From Saccoglossus kowalevskii (lineage: Eukaryota; Hemichordata; Enteropneusta; Harrimaniidae): DNA of 29,243 nt. This document shows, piece by piece, positions 9,701 to 21,766 of the stretch. Position 1 is the stretch's first letter, and every line of letters begins with the position of its first letter. The notes under the pieces were generated by a model. That model ran no database searches. It was not told where the DNA came from and saw only the letters and a list, made by a program, of their open reading frames with translations. The DNA lies in contig NW_003158228.1 of the NCBI RefSeq assembly GCF_000003605.2, positions 122,766 to 152,008 on the forward strand. The letters run 5' to 3'. The position numbers were made by a program, and so were the translations under genes.

Positions 9701-10418
9701 CACATCTGTTAAACTGTATGACACTCATAAAGTTTACAGTGTAGAATTGGTACATATACACTTGTCCAAAAAGGAGCATATAAATGCTGACATTTCAAAA
9801 ATCAAAACACAGTGCAGTGTACTTACTCAAAATAGTCATTGTCATCATGTGGTATTGGAACATGTTGGCTCATACCAACATCAATAAGAACTCACATACC
9901 AACATATAAAATGAGACATTGCAATGAAAGTATAAGCCTGGCATTGTCTTACTGTAATTTATAAAAAATGGTACACAATAAATACAAATAATCTTAAATT
10001 CTATTTATAAAATGATACTTTTATATTAAGTGTATTTATACCCACTAGGCATTGTGAAAAAATACGACCTACTAAACTACAATATATGAATACACTGACT
10101 GACAGTTAATTCATTGTAACTATAAGACAAATGCACTAAAACTTCTATTACCAGAGTCAGTATTATTGATACCCTCTAGGGACGGATGTACTTTACCCTA
10201 TACCGCTTAGATTCTATCAGTCAACTGTCTCATGTGGTTCAAGGCCATGGTCAAAATTTTTGTACATTAATGCAAGTCTTGATTTAAGGGTAAAATTAGC
10301 ATACAATATTTGGATTCAAATCACTATTTGGTTTTCAGACTGTGTTCATAATGAAATTGGGAAATTATTAGTGAAAGTAAGCAACTCTATGAGTATCTAT
10401 CCTTTCCCCTCCAAACTG

Positions 10419-10610
10419 TTACATTTGTTCATTTCATGATGATATCTTTAATTCTCCAATTTCGATCAATATTTTTGTCATTTTTTGGTAAAAAGTGATA
10501 TTTTTGACTTCTTTTGAAAACGGCAAGTTTGATTGCTTTGATACATAGGTAGACCTCTCTCAGATTTGTTCATATCATGATGATATCTTTAATTCTTTCA
10601 TTGAAATGTA
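10419..10610. repeat. Dispersed repeat, locally duplicated
   Basis: TCATGATGATATCTTTAATT occurs near 10435 and again near 10574, in a unit of about 140 bp. The part at 10476-10535 (TTTTTTGGT ... TTTGACTTCTTTTGAAAAC) is matched by a copy at 26799-26860. It has no coding potential that I can see. Confidence 0.6.
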
Positions 10611-10859
10611 CATTGCATCAGCAAAGCTATCTCAGCTGAAAGGTTGCTTGTTATAATAATTAGCATCTAGCTTGCGCTTGTATCATCCAGGTTATCATTC
10701 TGTGAGGATCAGGAATTCAAACATTTTTCCATTTCGTATAATCTGTTGAATTTTATTCCATAAGCATCTGCTTCATGAATTGAAAGTTTCTTCCAGAACA
10801 CTGATTGGGTATCTTAAGCTGTTCCTATATGTATATTCTCATGGGCAGTTTTCTCTCAC

Positions 10860-10878
10860 TTGACTAATGGGGGCGCTA
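10860..10878 (+). promoter_or_regulatory. Weak half CTCF-like motif
   Basis: GGGGGCGCTA matches the 3' half of the CTCF consensus exactly, but the preceding half (TTGACTAAT) does not fit. It may be coincidental. Confidence 0.15.
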
Positions 10879-13779
10879 TTTCATTATGCATTGATCCAAA
10901 TGAACAAGTGTGAGCGAGCAGCCTGTCTTAAAGTAGTCAAAACCATGTTTGGTTTTAAAATTCTTTTCTTTGCGACAGCATAAAATCAGATCAATATCTT
11001 GGTCCTCAAACAAATCAGTTGCTGAATAACATACTATATCTAACAGGTGCAGTGAATAGGTGGCAGTGCACGTGATTGCATATGACGACGGTAGACAGTA
11101 CCTTATTGGATTTTTTAGTAGCACATGTGCTTACATAAATAACAGAAGTGTATCCATGGTGATATTTTAATGATCAAACGTACAATAAATGCATTTTTTG
11201 GCGTATGATCACTAATAGAACAAATACAGTATAAAAGTTGAAGCCAGTTTTCAGATGTGATTGCACATACTTATCTCTTATTCATATTTAGAGTCATAAA
11301 CAAATAAAACAACAATGCATATGTATCTTAAAGCTCAGTCTAAATCAGGTTCGTCGTCCAATCAGAGTTACATATTCAAGAAATTGACATGCACCTATAT
11401 TAGCTGGTACTCCAGTTTGTTCATGAATTTCGTGTTTATTCATTTCACCAATTATTTAGATGCGGATTTGTGTATGGAGCTATTTCTAGCTAAGTAGAAT
11501 GTACCCATCAGCAGTTCAGACTCATTGCCAAGCCATTAAAGTAGAAAGTGCAAAATTAGACTAAGCTTACATACATGTATGTATGTATATACACCATGTA
11601 CTTGTGCAGTCTGTGCAAGGAAAGTAAGGTGACATTTTTATGAACCCTGATAAATATAGTTGTAATGAAGCAGTTTATTTTATAATTGACTATTAAAACT
11701 TTAATAAGAATTGACTCATCAGTTACTGGCCATATGCGTATATTCCGCACAGATTAGATACAAAGCAAATGTGTCATCTGTGACACTTAGCACGTACATG
11801 TATGTACTGTCTCCATGTTGAAATGAATGCAATTTGTATACATATATGTATAAGTATAGGGAGGCAGAGACAGGCTTAAAGATGAGAAACTTTGAACCTG
11901 TTTTGATGCTTTCGTCTTTATCAGTTCTGATACTGGATCACCAAGTATAAAAAAAAGAGATGAATTATCGGGGTGGCAAATTCAGATTTAATTCAAAAAC
12001 AGAATAATGCTGTAAACAGATTTTGTTTGAGACATACATGTTTTATATGTTTCATTTGTTATAAATTGATGATAATGATTTTCCTTGTACATGTGCATTT
12101 GTAATTCAAAACACGTAATTTTGAATCGTTTGTATGTACATAATAATTGTGTTTAGCTGAATTTGACAACTCCTGTTTCAAACACGTATGAAAGTCAGCA
12201 AGAGGGGCTTATATAATTCATATAAACAGTGTTTAACTTTTGAGCACAAAAATAACATATTTTGCTTATTTGTATGTATGAAAAAATCATATATACTATT
12301 ATTTATATAAAATCTAACATTGTGAAATCATTTTTAAAAAAATGACACATAATTCTGTGAGGTGATACTAGTTTACATTATATACAATAGAAGTTTATCT
12401 CCCATAATGCATTGCATATACATGTATGTGCAGTAACATACTCAGTAGAGCAAAATTTAAATTTGGCTCAAACTGCCTTAATAGATTTTGGTTTGTGTGT
12501 AGCTTGATAGATTCAAACATTAACTGTAATTGTATATTGGGATATAAAGCACTGTACATAATTACATGGTTGAGCCGGGTCAGGGGTGGACCAATCCTGA
12601 GAGTGGGTAATTTCCAGTATATAAACTGGTTTTAAAGGAAAACAAGTGTAGCCACAATTAACATGCATATAAGATAAGTTTGTTTGAGTCCTCCACATAA
12701 TTTTATGATGTTCATGCTTGCTTGGTTATTTTTGCATTGTTGTGCATGTTAATTAATTTAATTTGCATAAAGGTGAGATTTCTTACTAAATATTTTATAT
12801 AATTTTTTATTAATTTTCAAGTGATTAAATTATTAGTGTGAGACTGCATGGGAAAGATGCTGCTGTATATAAACAATTATAAGTAATTCACCACAAGCAT
12901 AAGATTCAAATGTGAAAAAAAGCATGTGTCAAATTCCCACTAAGTCTTTCATTCAAGAGATATTCTTGTAGCCTGGAGTTTCCGTTAAAAGAAGCCAAGC
13001 ATGATACAACTTATTGGTGTGAAAAATGCATTGCTATATTCAACCAGGTCATGACATTTACTGTTTTAAGTGCTTTGCAGTCTTGAGTGATGTTATTCTG
13101 GATGATTGCACCTTGGTTGCTTGCTGCTAGTATTTGAAGAAGACATTTGCCCCATCACACCCTTAAGCATTATGTCATTGTATCAAATCAAATTGGCACA
13201 CTCAGTGTCGAGAGATTCTGGAGACTGAAATGTAGTCAAAAGTGTGAAAAATGCATGAGAAAGGAAAGTAGCTATGAGAGACTTTTTATGTTTTTGCAGA
13301 TAAATGTTTCTGATATCATGTCTATTGAGACATTATTGTTGAAGCTCTGCTATAAATATTTATTTTATGATTTTTCACTGAACTTTTAGATGAAAAGAGA
13401 TGAACTAAAATGATTTTATACATACTATTATCCATAAATTTGTAAAACATGGTGATTATATACATTTTTTTCTTTCTAATTCTTTTGCCTGTATCATCAT
13501 ACATGAAGAGAAAGTTATATGGGTGGGGGGTATCTCTCATCGTTGTCACTGACTTCAATGTAAACTATTTGGGGGGGGGATTACATAGACACTACACTAT
13601 TTTGAAATAGTTTTTATTCTATATTTGTCAACATAACAATAGTTCAAAAGCTGCGAGTCACAGAAGCATATATATTACTTCTTGGTCAAATAGTAGGCAA
13701 GAACTTTCTAGTCACATTCTTTCAGAAACACCTCTCCTCCTATCCCAATGGATGTCCAAAAGATGATAGATTATTGTTA
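10879..13779. other. Intergenic DNA with isolated motifs
   Basis: No gene is recognised. TACATACATGTATGTA (11568-11583) is a 16-bp palindrome shared with 26579-26596. TCTCCCATAATGCATTGC (12398-12415) resembles a ZNF143/Staf site. TCAGGGGTGGACC (from about 12579) runs into a 5-bp inverted repeat (TCAGG/CCTGA) and recalls a transposon end, without a partner. G-runs lie near 13525 and 13572. A POU octamer ATTTGCAT lies near 12763. Confidence 0.45.
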
Positions 13780-14780
13780 TAAAGCAACTTTTTATTTCCA
13801 CAAAACAAACTTATTTGGTTTTTATCAACTCTATGATTCTATGCAATGACTAGAGTCGTTTTCATTACTTGCAAGTAACTCATCAATTCACACTATTATT
13901 AGAATTAAACTGTGTACATTGAATGTTGTGGAACAAAATAACTTGATGTTGATAACACATTGTGAGCAATGATATATTATCTAAAATTATAATAACCATG
14001 AAAATGTTCTTTTACCGACTTACTTTGTATTTTAAAATTAATTTCCGGTTTCTGTTTTGATGTAAAATGTTAGATCATATCTTTATTATTATAAAAACTT
14101 CAAATAAATTGTTTAAATAAAACTTGCTATCAGATGTTGGTAAGTTACAGATACACCACTATTATGTGATTATTGTTAGAACGGGATATATTATGGGATA
14201 CAAACTTGAGTAGAACAGTAAAACCTGTGTTATTGATCACCATTTATATAAAGACAACCTGTTTATAATGACCATTTTTAGGCAGTCCTAAGGCATATGA
14301 GCAACCTGTATATAAAAACCACCTGTCTTAAGTGACCTTTCTAGCAATATATTTGAAGATTTACTTTGCTTACAGACCACACTTAAATTTAATATTCTGT
14401 TTATAAAATAATGTTTAATTTCCCCCAAACCAAACATATTTGGTTTGGATCAACTCAAATGAATGTATTTTTGTTGCAACAGTACTATCTCACTATTTCA
14501 AGACAAATTATGTTAAATGTATGAGTCGGCAATCCATCCAAAAAATAATCCAACCTCCATATAAAGAGCACATGTCTATAAAGATCATTTGATATTGGTG
14601 TAAAGTATTTTTGATGAAAAAATTGGTTTATAATTATTTCTATTTGATCTTTAAAAGCGTGTTACAAAATGTACATGTTACTAGAGACAAATATTCATCA
14701 ATTCAAATTGTCATCATTTGAACAATCTCTTATGATTTTAAAACTAAATTTTGTAAAATTCATTCATTTTTTATTGTCAG
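13780..14780. repeat. Decayed repeat region with hairpin
   Basis: Two similar blocks of about 42 bp contain TATTTGGTTT and ATCAACTC, near 13790-13830 and 14413-14455. The second holds a perfect hairpin, CCAAACCAAA (14425-14434) and TTTGGTTTGG (14439-14448), with loop CATA. Around 14223-14345 and 14550-14590 are short diverged repeats of the type TATAAAGACNACCTGT. No protein is recognised. Confidence 0.5.
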
Positions 14781-15122
14781 AATCTGAATAATAATAATCA
14801 CGATATGCTCTTTAAATGCAGTCTCACTATAAGAGTACTCATTAACAGGCATGCATGTAGGCGTCTTAATAAGCATAATTTCTGTATGACCAGAAAATAC
14901 ATGAAAGTACATGTTTGATCTTGTATTCTGCACTACATTGGCTGTATCATAGTTTTGAAAATAAAAAAATGGTAGAATTCAGCTTCTGATAGAAAAAAAA
15001 ACTTAATCAAACCTTCTACCCAATAGCACATTTACTTTCACAATCACAAAAGATGATTTAGAAAAAAATTAAGTACATGTATATGTACATGTGGGATCTA
15101 TAGTGTTACATGCTAGGAATTC

Positions 15123-15441
15123 AGCAAGAATGGAGTGAAATTAAGAATACTTTAGGGTACTACCTTACTTAATTTGGCAGGAATGGAGTGAAAGGAGGAA
15201 TACTGTAAGGCACGATCTTACCTCATTTGGCAGGAATGGAGTGAAAGGAGGAATACTGTAAGGCACGATCTTACCTCATTTGGCAGGAATGGAGTGAAAG
15301 AAGGAATACTGTAAGGCACGATCTTACCTCATTTGGCAGGAATGGAGTGAAAGGAGGAATACTGTAAGGCACGATCTTACCTCATTTGGCAGGAATGGAG
15401 TGAAAGGAGGAATACTGTAAGGCACGATCTTACCCCATCTT
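15123..15441. repeat. 53-bp tandem repeat, six copies
   Basis: Five nearly identical 53-bp units start with GGCAGGAATGG at 15176, 15229, 15282, 15335 and 15388. A diverged copy starts at 15123, and the last unit ends at about 15440. Each unit has a short dyad, GTAAG and CTTAC around a 7-base spacer. On plus each unit reads as a 3'-splice-like TTTGGCAG, 24 purine-rich bases, then ACT/GTAAGG. On minus it carries GAG/GTAAGA and CCTTACAG. The low divergence implies recent amplification or homogenisation. Confidence 0.97.
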
Positions 15442-16815
15442 TCAATCATGATGAACCCTCGATATATGGTACAACCAATTCTCTCTCAAATTGTGGACAT
15501 GCACATACTGCAAATTGTCTGTAGGCGACTCGTTACCATGTCATGGATTGACAAAATGAGGATTTCAATCGTAAGTGGGAGATATTATCATGCAAATCAG
15601 TCATTGTACCACTCTTTAGTTACACTCTATACATACGCACATATAACTTACAAATATTTTTCAATAAAACCACTGCAGCAGTATCATTAAATAAAAGATG
15701 GTATCAATGAGACTGGATGGAATTAGTCTTTGTTTACTTTTACTTTGGATATAGATGTCTGTTTATTTAAGGTACTGTGGATCATGAAGATGTTCATGCA
15801 TTAATGCATCTGTAATGTATCCCAGTTGTATATTTTTCACATATAATGGTACCATATTGCATCATTTCATACTCACTAAGACACAATTTACCTTCTCAAG
15901 TGTAACGTGTGTGTTTCAATGCTATAATGGATTTATTGAACCTAAAATATGAAATTATGTATTTAAAATTTTATTATTCTGAATTTATTTAGAATTCCAT
16001 TTTATCTTTAATCAAATCTTTTAGCAATTTCTTTTATACAAATTTCTTTTTTTAAAAAAAAATCAGTATATTATCATTTTTATCATCATCTTTGTCATTT
16101 AAGAGATAAATTGTAATCAAGATTAGATTTTACTCTCAACAAAATTAAAATTTTACACCTGCATTAAATTTGATACCTATGTCATTGATAAATGGGAAAT
16201 CGATTTGTGTTGTAAAATTTAATGCACAATGAAACAACTGTGAATATCATCTGATGTGCTTGAAAATGTTGTTTTAGTTATTATAAATATATTCAAAGCA
16301 GAATTGCCTATTTCTGATCACATTAATGTTTCTATTTTCAGATAGAGTCTATATCTTAAAAACATTGCAAAAAAAAGGGGGATTATTCCATCCAAGGCAT
16401 TCTAATACAATAGGGTAGGAGAATTCAAGTATATATTTCCACTAAACTTGCATCAAAACTGACAACCACACTGTTTCAGCAAATAGACAAAGCCTAAAAG
16501 TTAAAGTTAAAGTCTGTAGTTTTGATTTTTTGCATTTACACCAATTATGACATGCCTAGTGACAAATGCATCAATAACGTCAATATATAATCAATTTATA
16601 AACAATGAAACAAAGAACACAAAGTATTTTCATGACAACCATATTTATTACATGTTTATATCTTTTTTTCTAATAAATACAACAGCCTTGAATACAACAA
16701 AATACTTTTTGTGCTGTGTGCATTCAGGGAAGAGATTCTATTTTCGTCCCACACTATATCGCTTCTGTACTTGATGTGAACAAATAAAAGAGTTCAAATG
16801 ATATGTCAATAATCC
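15442..16815. other. Intergenic DNA after the 53-bp array
   Basis: An 80-codon plus-strand frame at 15448-15690 starts just after the array and has AATAAA near 15663, but shows no recognisable domain and is not called as a gene. The rest is AT-rich with no feature seen. Confidence 0.45.
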
Positions 16816-16819
16816 TGAA

Positions 16820-17007
16820 TACGTCAATGTTGCTGACGTAGTTTTCCTCAAATAAAGTCAAATTTGTACATTCCTGTGAGTACAGAACGTTTTCAAAGTG
16901 ATACACATATAGATTTATACTGCACAATAAATTTCAGTTTTTTTATTGCTAGATCTATAATAATATGACGTATGTCAGTTATTTAAATTTCTTTATTTCT
17001 GACGTGG
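16820..17007. promoter_or_regulatory. Cluster of four CRE/ATF-like sites
   Basis: TACGTCA (16820-16826), TGACGTA (16834-16840), TGACGTA (16966-16972) and TGACGTGG (17000-17007) are one- or two-base variants of TGACGTCA, the CREB/ATF site. The second and fourth lie in a direct repeat: CTGACGTAGTTTTCCTCAAA near 16833 and CTGACGTGGTTGCCTCAAAT near 16999. Such density stands out in CpG-poor DNA. Function is inferred; they may simply be copies of a repeat. Confidence 0.35.
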
Positions 17008-17452
17008 TTGCCTCAAATCAATATAATATTCTGATAAAAATGTGAGGTCATATGTCTTGTTTTTACACACATATATTCCCACATTTCATAGACCAGGTGG
17101 CATTGTTGCACATTAATATCTGAAAATGTGCAACATGAATAAAACATCCATACACCCACTTCTGAGTGATTGTGGAGGTGAAGAGTGAAAATAAATTACC
17201 AGTAAATCAATTAGTGCTTTAATAATTTATTGTACTTCTAAAGTTTATTTCGGTCAACTGAATGAAATGAAATCCTTTCAAAATGGTATCGGATTATAAC
17301 CAGGTTTAAATTTGAGCTTTAAATCTTGTAATATGAATCCATCTTTAGCTGCATATTATATGTGGCTGTAATAATTAATTCATTTTTCATGGTGTTCACG
17401 AAATGATCTTAAATCAGTATGTGTATTATCATGAGTTTTCAATGAAATGCAG

Positions 17453-17583
17453 AAGCAGATTTAGTGGGGAGTGCATGGGGTACCCCCCAAGCCATAGTTA
17501 CTCATGCACATATAGCTCGCAATACAATGTGACAATGACGTCATTGTATTGGTGCATCATCACTAAATGGATCCGCCCCTGAA
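17453..17583. mobile_element. MITE-like element with degenerate terminal inverted repeats
   Basis: The right end, read on minus, is CAGGGGCGGATCC followed by ATTTAGTG. The left end, on plus, is CAGAAGCAGATTTAGTG, a shortened and mutated version of it. CAGGGGCGGATC-type ends are common on non-autonomous DNA transposons. Inside, CAATACAATG (17520-17529) and CATTGTATTG (17542-17551) are complementary, and ACAATGACGTCATTGT (17532-17547) is a perfect palindrome with a full CRE. I could not identify a target-site duplication, so the family stays open. Confidence 0.5.
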
Positions 17584-18198
17584 GTAGAATCAGTCTTCGT
17601 TCTTGTAAAGAGGTTCTTCATCAAATCCTTGAGTATCAATGAACTATTGACAATATTTATTATAACTTTTTTTGAATAATTCAACTGCTTTATTTCACCT
17701 ATTTAAACTAGCTAGAAATCACTAATGTTTATTTGCACCTACCTGTTCCCCTGTTAGCTGAATCATGTCTCTCTAAGGGTGTTATTATTATAAATAGTTT
17801 CATTTTAACATTTGGCACTTCTGCACTTTACCTTCTACTTCATGGTTATACATGTGCTCTACATTGCTGCTTTGATCAGTTTTTATTAATGAGTGTGTAA
17901 AATTGCTTATTTGATATTCCCTTGTGTTGAAGTGTGCAGTTATTTCTGGAAAACGCTTGATTCGTTTTTTTTCCCGACGGGAAAACTGGTTCATTTCTTG
18001 TTAAGTATGAATTGTTCAACTGATTGTATGATTTCAGCTTGAACTTCTTTTATAATTGAGTCTATTTATAGAAGATTGAAGAAAATATTTAAAAACCTAC
18101 TATTTGTAATCTATGAACATCGTTGGGAAAAAATCATATGACAAGTTTATATGTTGTACTAAAATGCCTTCTTCTGTTTACTGTTTAAAATGGCCAAA

Positions 18199-18400
18199 TT
18201 TCCCATAATGCAATTTATATTTCTGCAATGCATGATCCCAAAAAGCAATTCGAATTTCCCACAATGCAATGCATGTTTCCAGTAATGCAATGTTTATTTC
18301 CTGTAATACATTGTGTATTTTACAAAAACATATATTTCCCACAATGCAGTGTGCATATACCTATATATGTATTCCTCAATGTCATGTGTATTCCCTGTAT
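18199..18400 (+). repeat. 21-bp tandem repeat of TTTCCCACAATGCAATG type
   Basis: Units starting TTTCCC, TTTCTG or TTTCC lie at 18199, 18220, 18255, 18276 and 18297 in 21-bp register, then at 18335 with a shift; weaker copies follow near 18372 and 18390. CCCATAATGC and CCCACAATGC resemble the ZNF143/Staf core CCCANNATGC. Because 21 is a multiple of 3, a plus frame (18228-18440) reads as seven-residue repeats (FPTMQCM, FPVMQCL, FPVIHCV). That frame is best explained by the DNA repeat. Confidence 0.75.
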
Positions 18401-20382
18401 AGAGCACTGTGGCCGGACAGGAAGTTCTATAATTTCTTAACCTTTTATCAGTATTGTCAGCTGAATCAAATTTCTGACTTTCACAATTTATAATTGCAAT
18501 TATATGTATTTTTTTTTTAAAAAACTAGTCCAATTCTTGGTTCTTATTAGTTGCTGTGGAAATGGTGGCTAAGACGTAACATAGTAACGTATACCTGTAC
18601 AGCCATTTGTAAAATAACATCGAAATTGATTCTGAAGGTTACACAATTTATATTTTGTTTTTCTTTAATTTAATTTGGTTGCCGGGTAAGCCAATTCAGG
18701 AACGTTGTTATTTTATGTACCGTGGATTGCAGTTTTTTAATCATGTTCTATTTTGTTTTCATTTCCGAATACTACACTGAACTCAATAAAACCTTTGTGC
18801 ACCAAAGTCAACTATTGTTACACTTCATAAATTAAAACACACATTTTTTTTATATTTTATTAGAAATTTTAATCAAGACCTGTAGAAATTATGTCTAATT
18901 GAGTTAAAACTTAACAAAAAGAGAAAAATACATAAAAATGTTGCACCAAGATTTTGGTGAGGAGAATTCTGGCTTTCAAAGCGTTCAATAGAAACATTGT
19001 CATAATTTAAGTGTTGAAGGGCGATGGTCGTCACACTTACTATAAGTTTTGACCTGGGTGCAACATGGACTAATTATCATTGGTGACTTATTCGATACCT
19101 TCCAATCACTAAAGAAATTGCATAGTTAAAGCTTGGTAACAAATGTATCAGTTTGTACTCATTGATCTGTGTAAATTGTCCTACTTGTTCATACATATTT
19201 TGCGTATACACCTTTTAAAGGTAGAACATATCTGAATTACAAAAGGCTTCACCTACATGTATGTAAACAAAATAGCCATGTCAGTAATTTTACTAAATTT
19301 ACCAAATTTTCTCAATATTTGTTTACAATTTAAAAAATATGTTATTATTATGTAAAGTACATGTTTACTGAAAGCAATACTTGGCATTTGAGAAATGGAG
19401 TCTGTAATTTATGCCATGTTCAATGAGTGATGTCAGAGTCATTATTTATGATGTGCCCCCCCTCCCCTGTATTCAAGGTATAAAGTGTTGAAGTCTATTA
19501 TCGACAGTCACTCATTGTCATAATTTTTCTCATAAAAACTTACAAATGATTGCCATAGTACTCTCATGATTCCACAGACACTGACTAATCTATCGCACTA
19601 TAACTAATCTAATTAGTTCTGAATCATTGATTTGACTTTTCTAACACGCATGCCCATGATTGAAAATTGAGCTTGGTGATCATTAAAGACATCATTCACA
19701 GGCCAGAACTTATACATGCACATTTAGATTGAAAAATTGACCTTCCAGTATTTTCTTTTTCAGCAAATTTCTATCTTTAATATCTGAATGTTCATACGTT
19801 CATAACCAAATCTTAAACTGTCAAGATAATAAAGATAAGATTAAAATAAGTTGTATTTGTCATCTAAATCTATTATCCTCTGTTTACTTCTATTACTTTT
19901 AATATAAATAATTGCGGAAACATCACTCTTCATATCGGTCAAATGTATAAAGCATTAAATTACAATAATAACATAAACTAAAGTGTGATTTCATATACAA
20001 TTCTGGTTCTATTCTAAATTCTCCACTAGATTTGGTGGCAAATGATGATGTGAACTGACGGAACCAATAACTGTTAACTTCTTGAATCCCCTAGGATAGT
20101 TCTATAAATGCTTGATCTGTCATCACTAACTCAACCCATCCTGTTTCACTAATTTGTTTTATATATCTTTCACCACCCACTCTGCAACTTGATTGTGTGC
20201 GTCAGCTATATGTATCTGTTCTTTTTTGCAGATGACGTACATGCAGTCTATTCCAATAGTGTTTTACTGTTTTCACATGACATGAATTAATATACATATT
20301 ATGCATATAGTAAAAGAATTGAATGTCTTACAATGTGTTGGCCATAGTCACAGTACAACCTCATTAATATGCAAAATAACAA
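18401..20382. other. Intergenic DNA, nothing recognised
   Basis: AT-rich. An ETS-like ACAGGAAGT near 18417 and a TACATGTATGTA near 19255 are isolated motifs. No coding frame, RNA gene or clear repeat is seen. Confidence 0.5.
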
Positions 20383-20427
20383 TTGTTAAAATCGCAAACT
20401 TGGCTTGAGTCGAACGTGTTTGTACAC

Positions 20428-20721
20428 ATGGTCATTTTCGGTTGCTTGGGCTCCAATGCTTTTATGTATAAGCGCACCAATATGGACTGTTTTTTGGAAC
20501 ATGTATCAGAAACATCAAAACTGAAGCTGGCTGAAATTGAAACATTGTTCCTTGTTGAAACATTGCATGATTGTAGGCATGTGTTATTGAAGTTATTGCT
20601 TCCACATATTACAGGGAGTGGGAGGATCAGAAGGGTTGTGCGAGGTGGAAGCTTTGATGAAAACATTACAATTGCTGTGCACATACAGTATATGTATATC
20701 CAATGTCCCCCTCACATGTAG
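20428..20721 (+). CDS. Uncertain open frame (97 aa), possible exon
   Basis: The frame from the ATG at 20428 runs to 20721. It is leucine- and glutamate-rich in the middle, suggesting amphipathic helix, followed by a basic stretch with RIRRVVRGG. The region has more CpG than its flanks and a 3'-splice-like ATTACAG/G near 20613. I recognise no family, and other frames overlap it. It could be a real exon, a relic, or chance. Confidence 0.2.
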   Translation: MVIFGCLGSNAFMYKRTNMDCFLEHVSETSKLKLAEIETLFLVETLHDCRHVLLKLLLPHITGSGRIRRVVRGGSFDENITIAVHIQYMYIQCPPHM

Positions 20722-20851
20722 GGTCACACTGTGTTTGAAAAACAATTATATTTACAAGAAGATTCACACACATGCACACGTATACACTAAACAAATTAAC
20801 CAATGTTGACAAGAGCTTGTCAGTTAAAGAAAATATGACCAGGTACATCAA

Positions 20852-21681
20852 ATGATTGAGTCAATTTAAAATATCACTGATTCAAGAGAACTCAAATGAT
20901 ACCATCTTATAGTGTCTTTCTCAAGATGAAAAAAAATTAAATATCCCAACTTAAGTTAATCAATAATGTAATTCATATCAAAACACTTTACTTTGGGTTT
21001 CTTAAGTATCTTTATTTAAATCCAACTTAAATACTATCTATAATGCTAACATGTATTATCGTGATGACATGTCATTCTGTGGTTTCTACTTTTCAAAGCC
21101 TAATGGAATCTAATGTGAAATGAAAAAAAAGTTATTGTAAGTTGTTGAAAATGTGCAATAGACCGGGGAATGTAATTTGATCCTGCCCAGTCCATTGCTA
21201 CACTTAATCTTTTACATGTATATATAGCTTGGATTTCAGTAAAACATCATGGAAATCTGTGCTTGCTTATCCTGTTCAAATCCACATCTGTCATTGCATG
21301 TCAATATGAGAAAATGTGACAAGCATTCAGACAGAAAGGAAGCACATTTGAAAGCCTTGGAGCTGTATGTATATTAATCCTTCCTCAATTGAAGCAATAT
21401 TTGAAAGAGCATGTAGTTTTTGAGACATTGATAGACTTTTACATGTACATGTACATATATATAGTCTTTTTTGCAAAAGTCAGAATGGCCATAAAAATCT
21501 AAAAGATTTTTGTGCCTTGGAAGAACCCTCTGCTGACTGACTGGTATTGTAGTCACTAGGCATGATGAATCATGTTATATTGATTATCATATGTTTTCTA
21601 GTATTTTTAAAAAAAAAACAAAGCAAGAAAACAGCAGACTGTAAGCAAGTCTAAACAGTTCGTCATGTCAGCTACTGTTGG
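20852..21681. other. Intergenic DNA, nothing recognised
   Basis: AT-rich, with an ACATGTACATGTACAT palindromic run near 21441. Nothing else is supported. Confidence 0.5.
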
Positions 21682-21697
21682 TCAGTAGAGGGCACTT
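21682..21697 (+). promoter_or_regulatory. CTCF-like motif, plus orientation
   Basis: TCAGTAGAGGGCAC fits the CTCF core except for its first base. It lies just upstream of the hairpin and repeat array. It could belong to the composite repeat rather than be a bound site. Confidence 0.35.
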
Positions 21698-21725
21698 CCA
21701 ATGAACACATGTCAAGTCTTTTGTT

Positions 21726-21757
21726 GACTCCTGTGTGCTTCGCACACCATGGGAGTC
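21726..21757 (+). repeat. Strong two-part hairpin
   Basis: The inner stem GTGTGC (21733-21738) pairs with GCACAC (21742-21747) over a TTC loop. The outer stem GACTCC (21726-21731) pairs with GGAGTC (21752-21757), separated by a small asymmetric bulge. It is 10 bp upstream of a microsatellite and may be an end structure of a non-autonomous element. Confidence 0.75.
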
Positions 21758-21766
21758 TTTGCAGTT

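Noticed and set aside
15123..15441. 53-bp units as a CRISPR array
   Set aside because: Whole units are near-identical, with no variable spacer.
18228..18440. A protein of seven-residue repeats (FPVMQCL type)
   Set aside because: The frame follows from a 21-bp DNA repeat, breaks register after 18318, and has no signal or domain.
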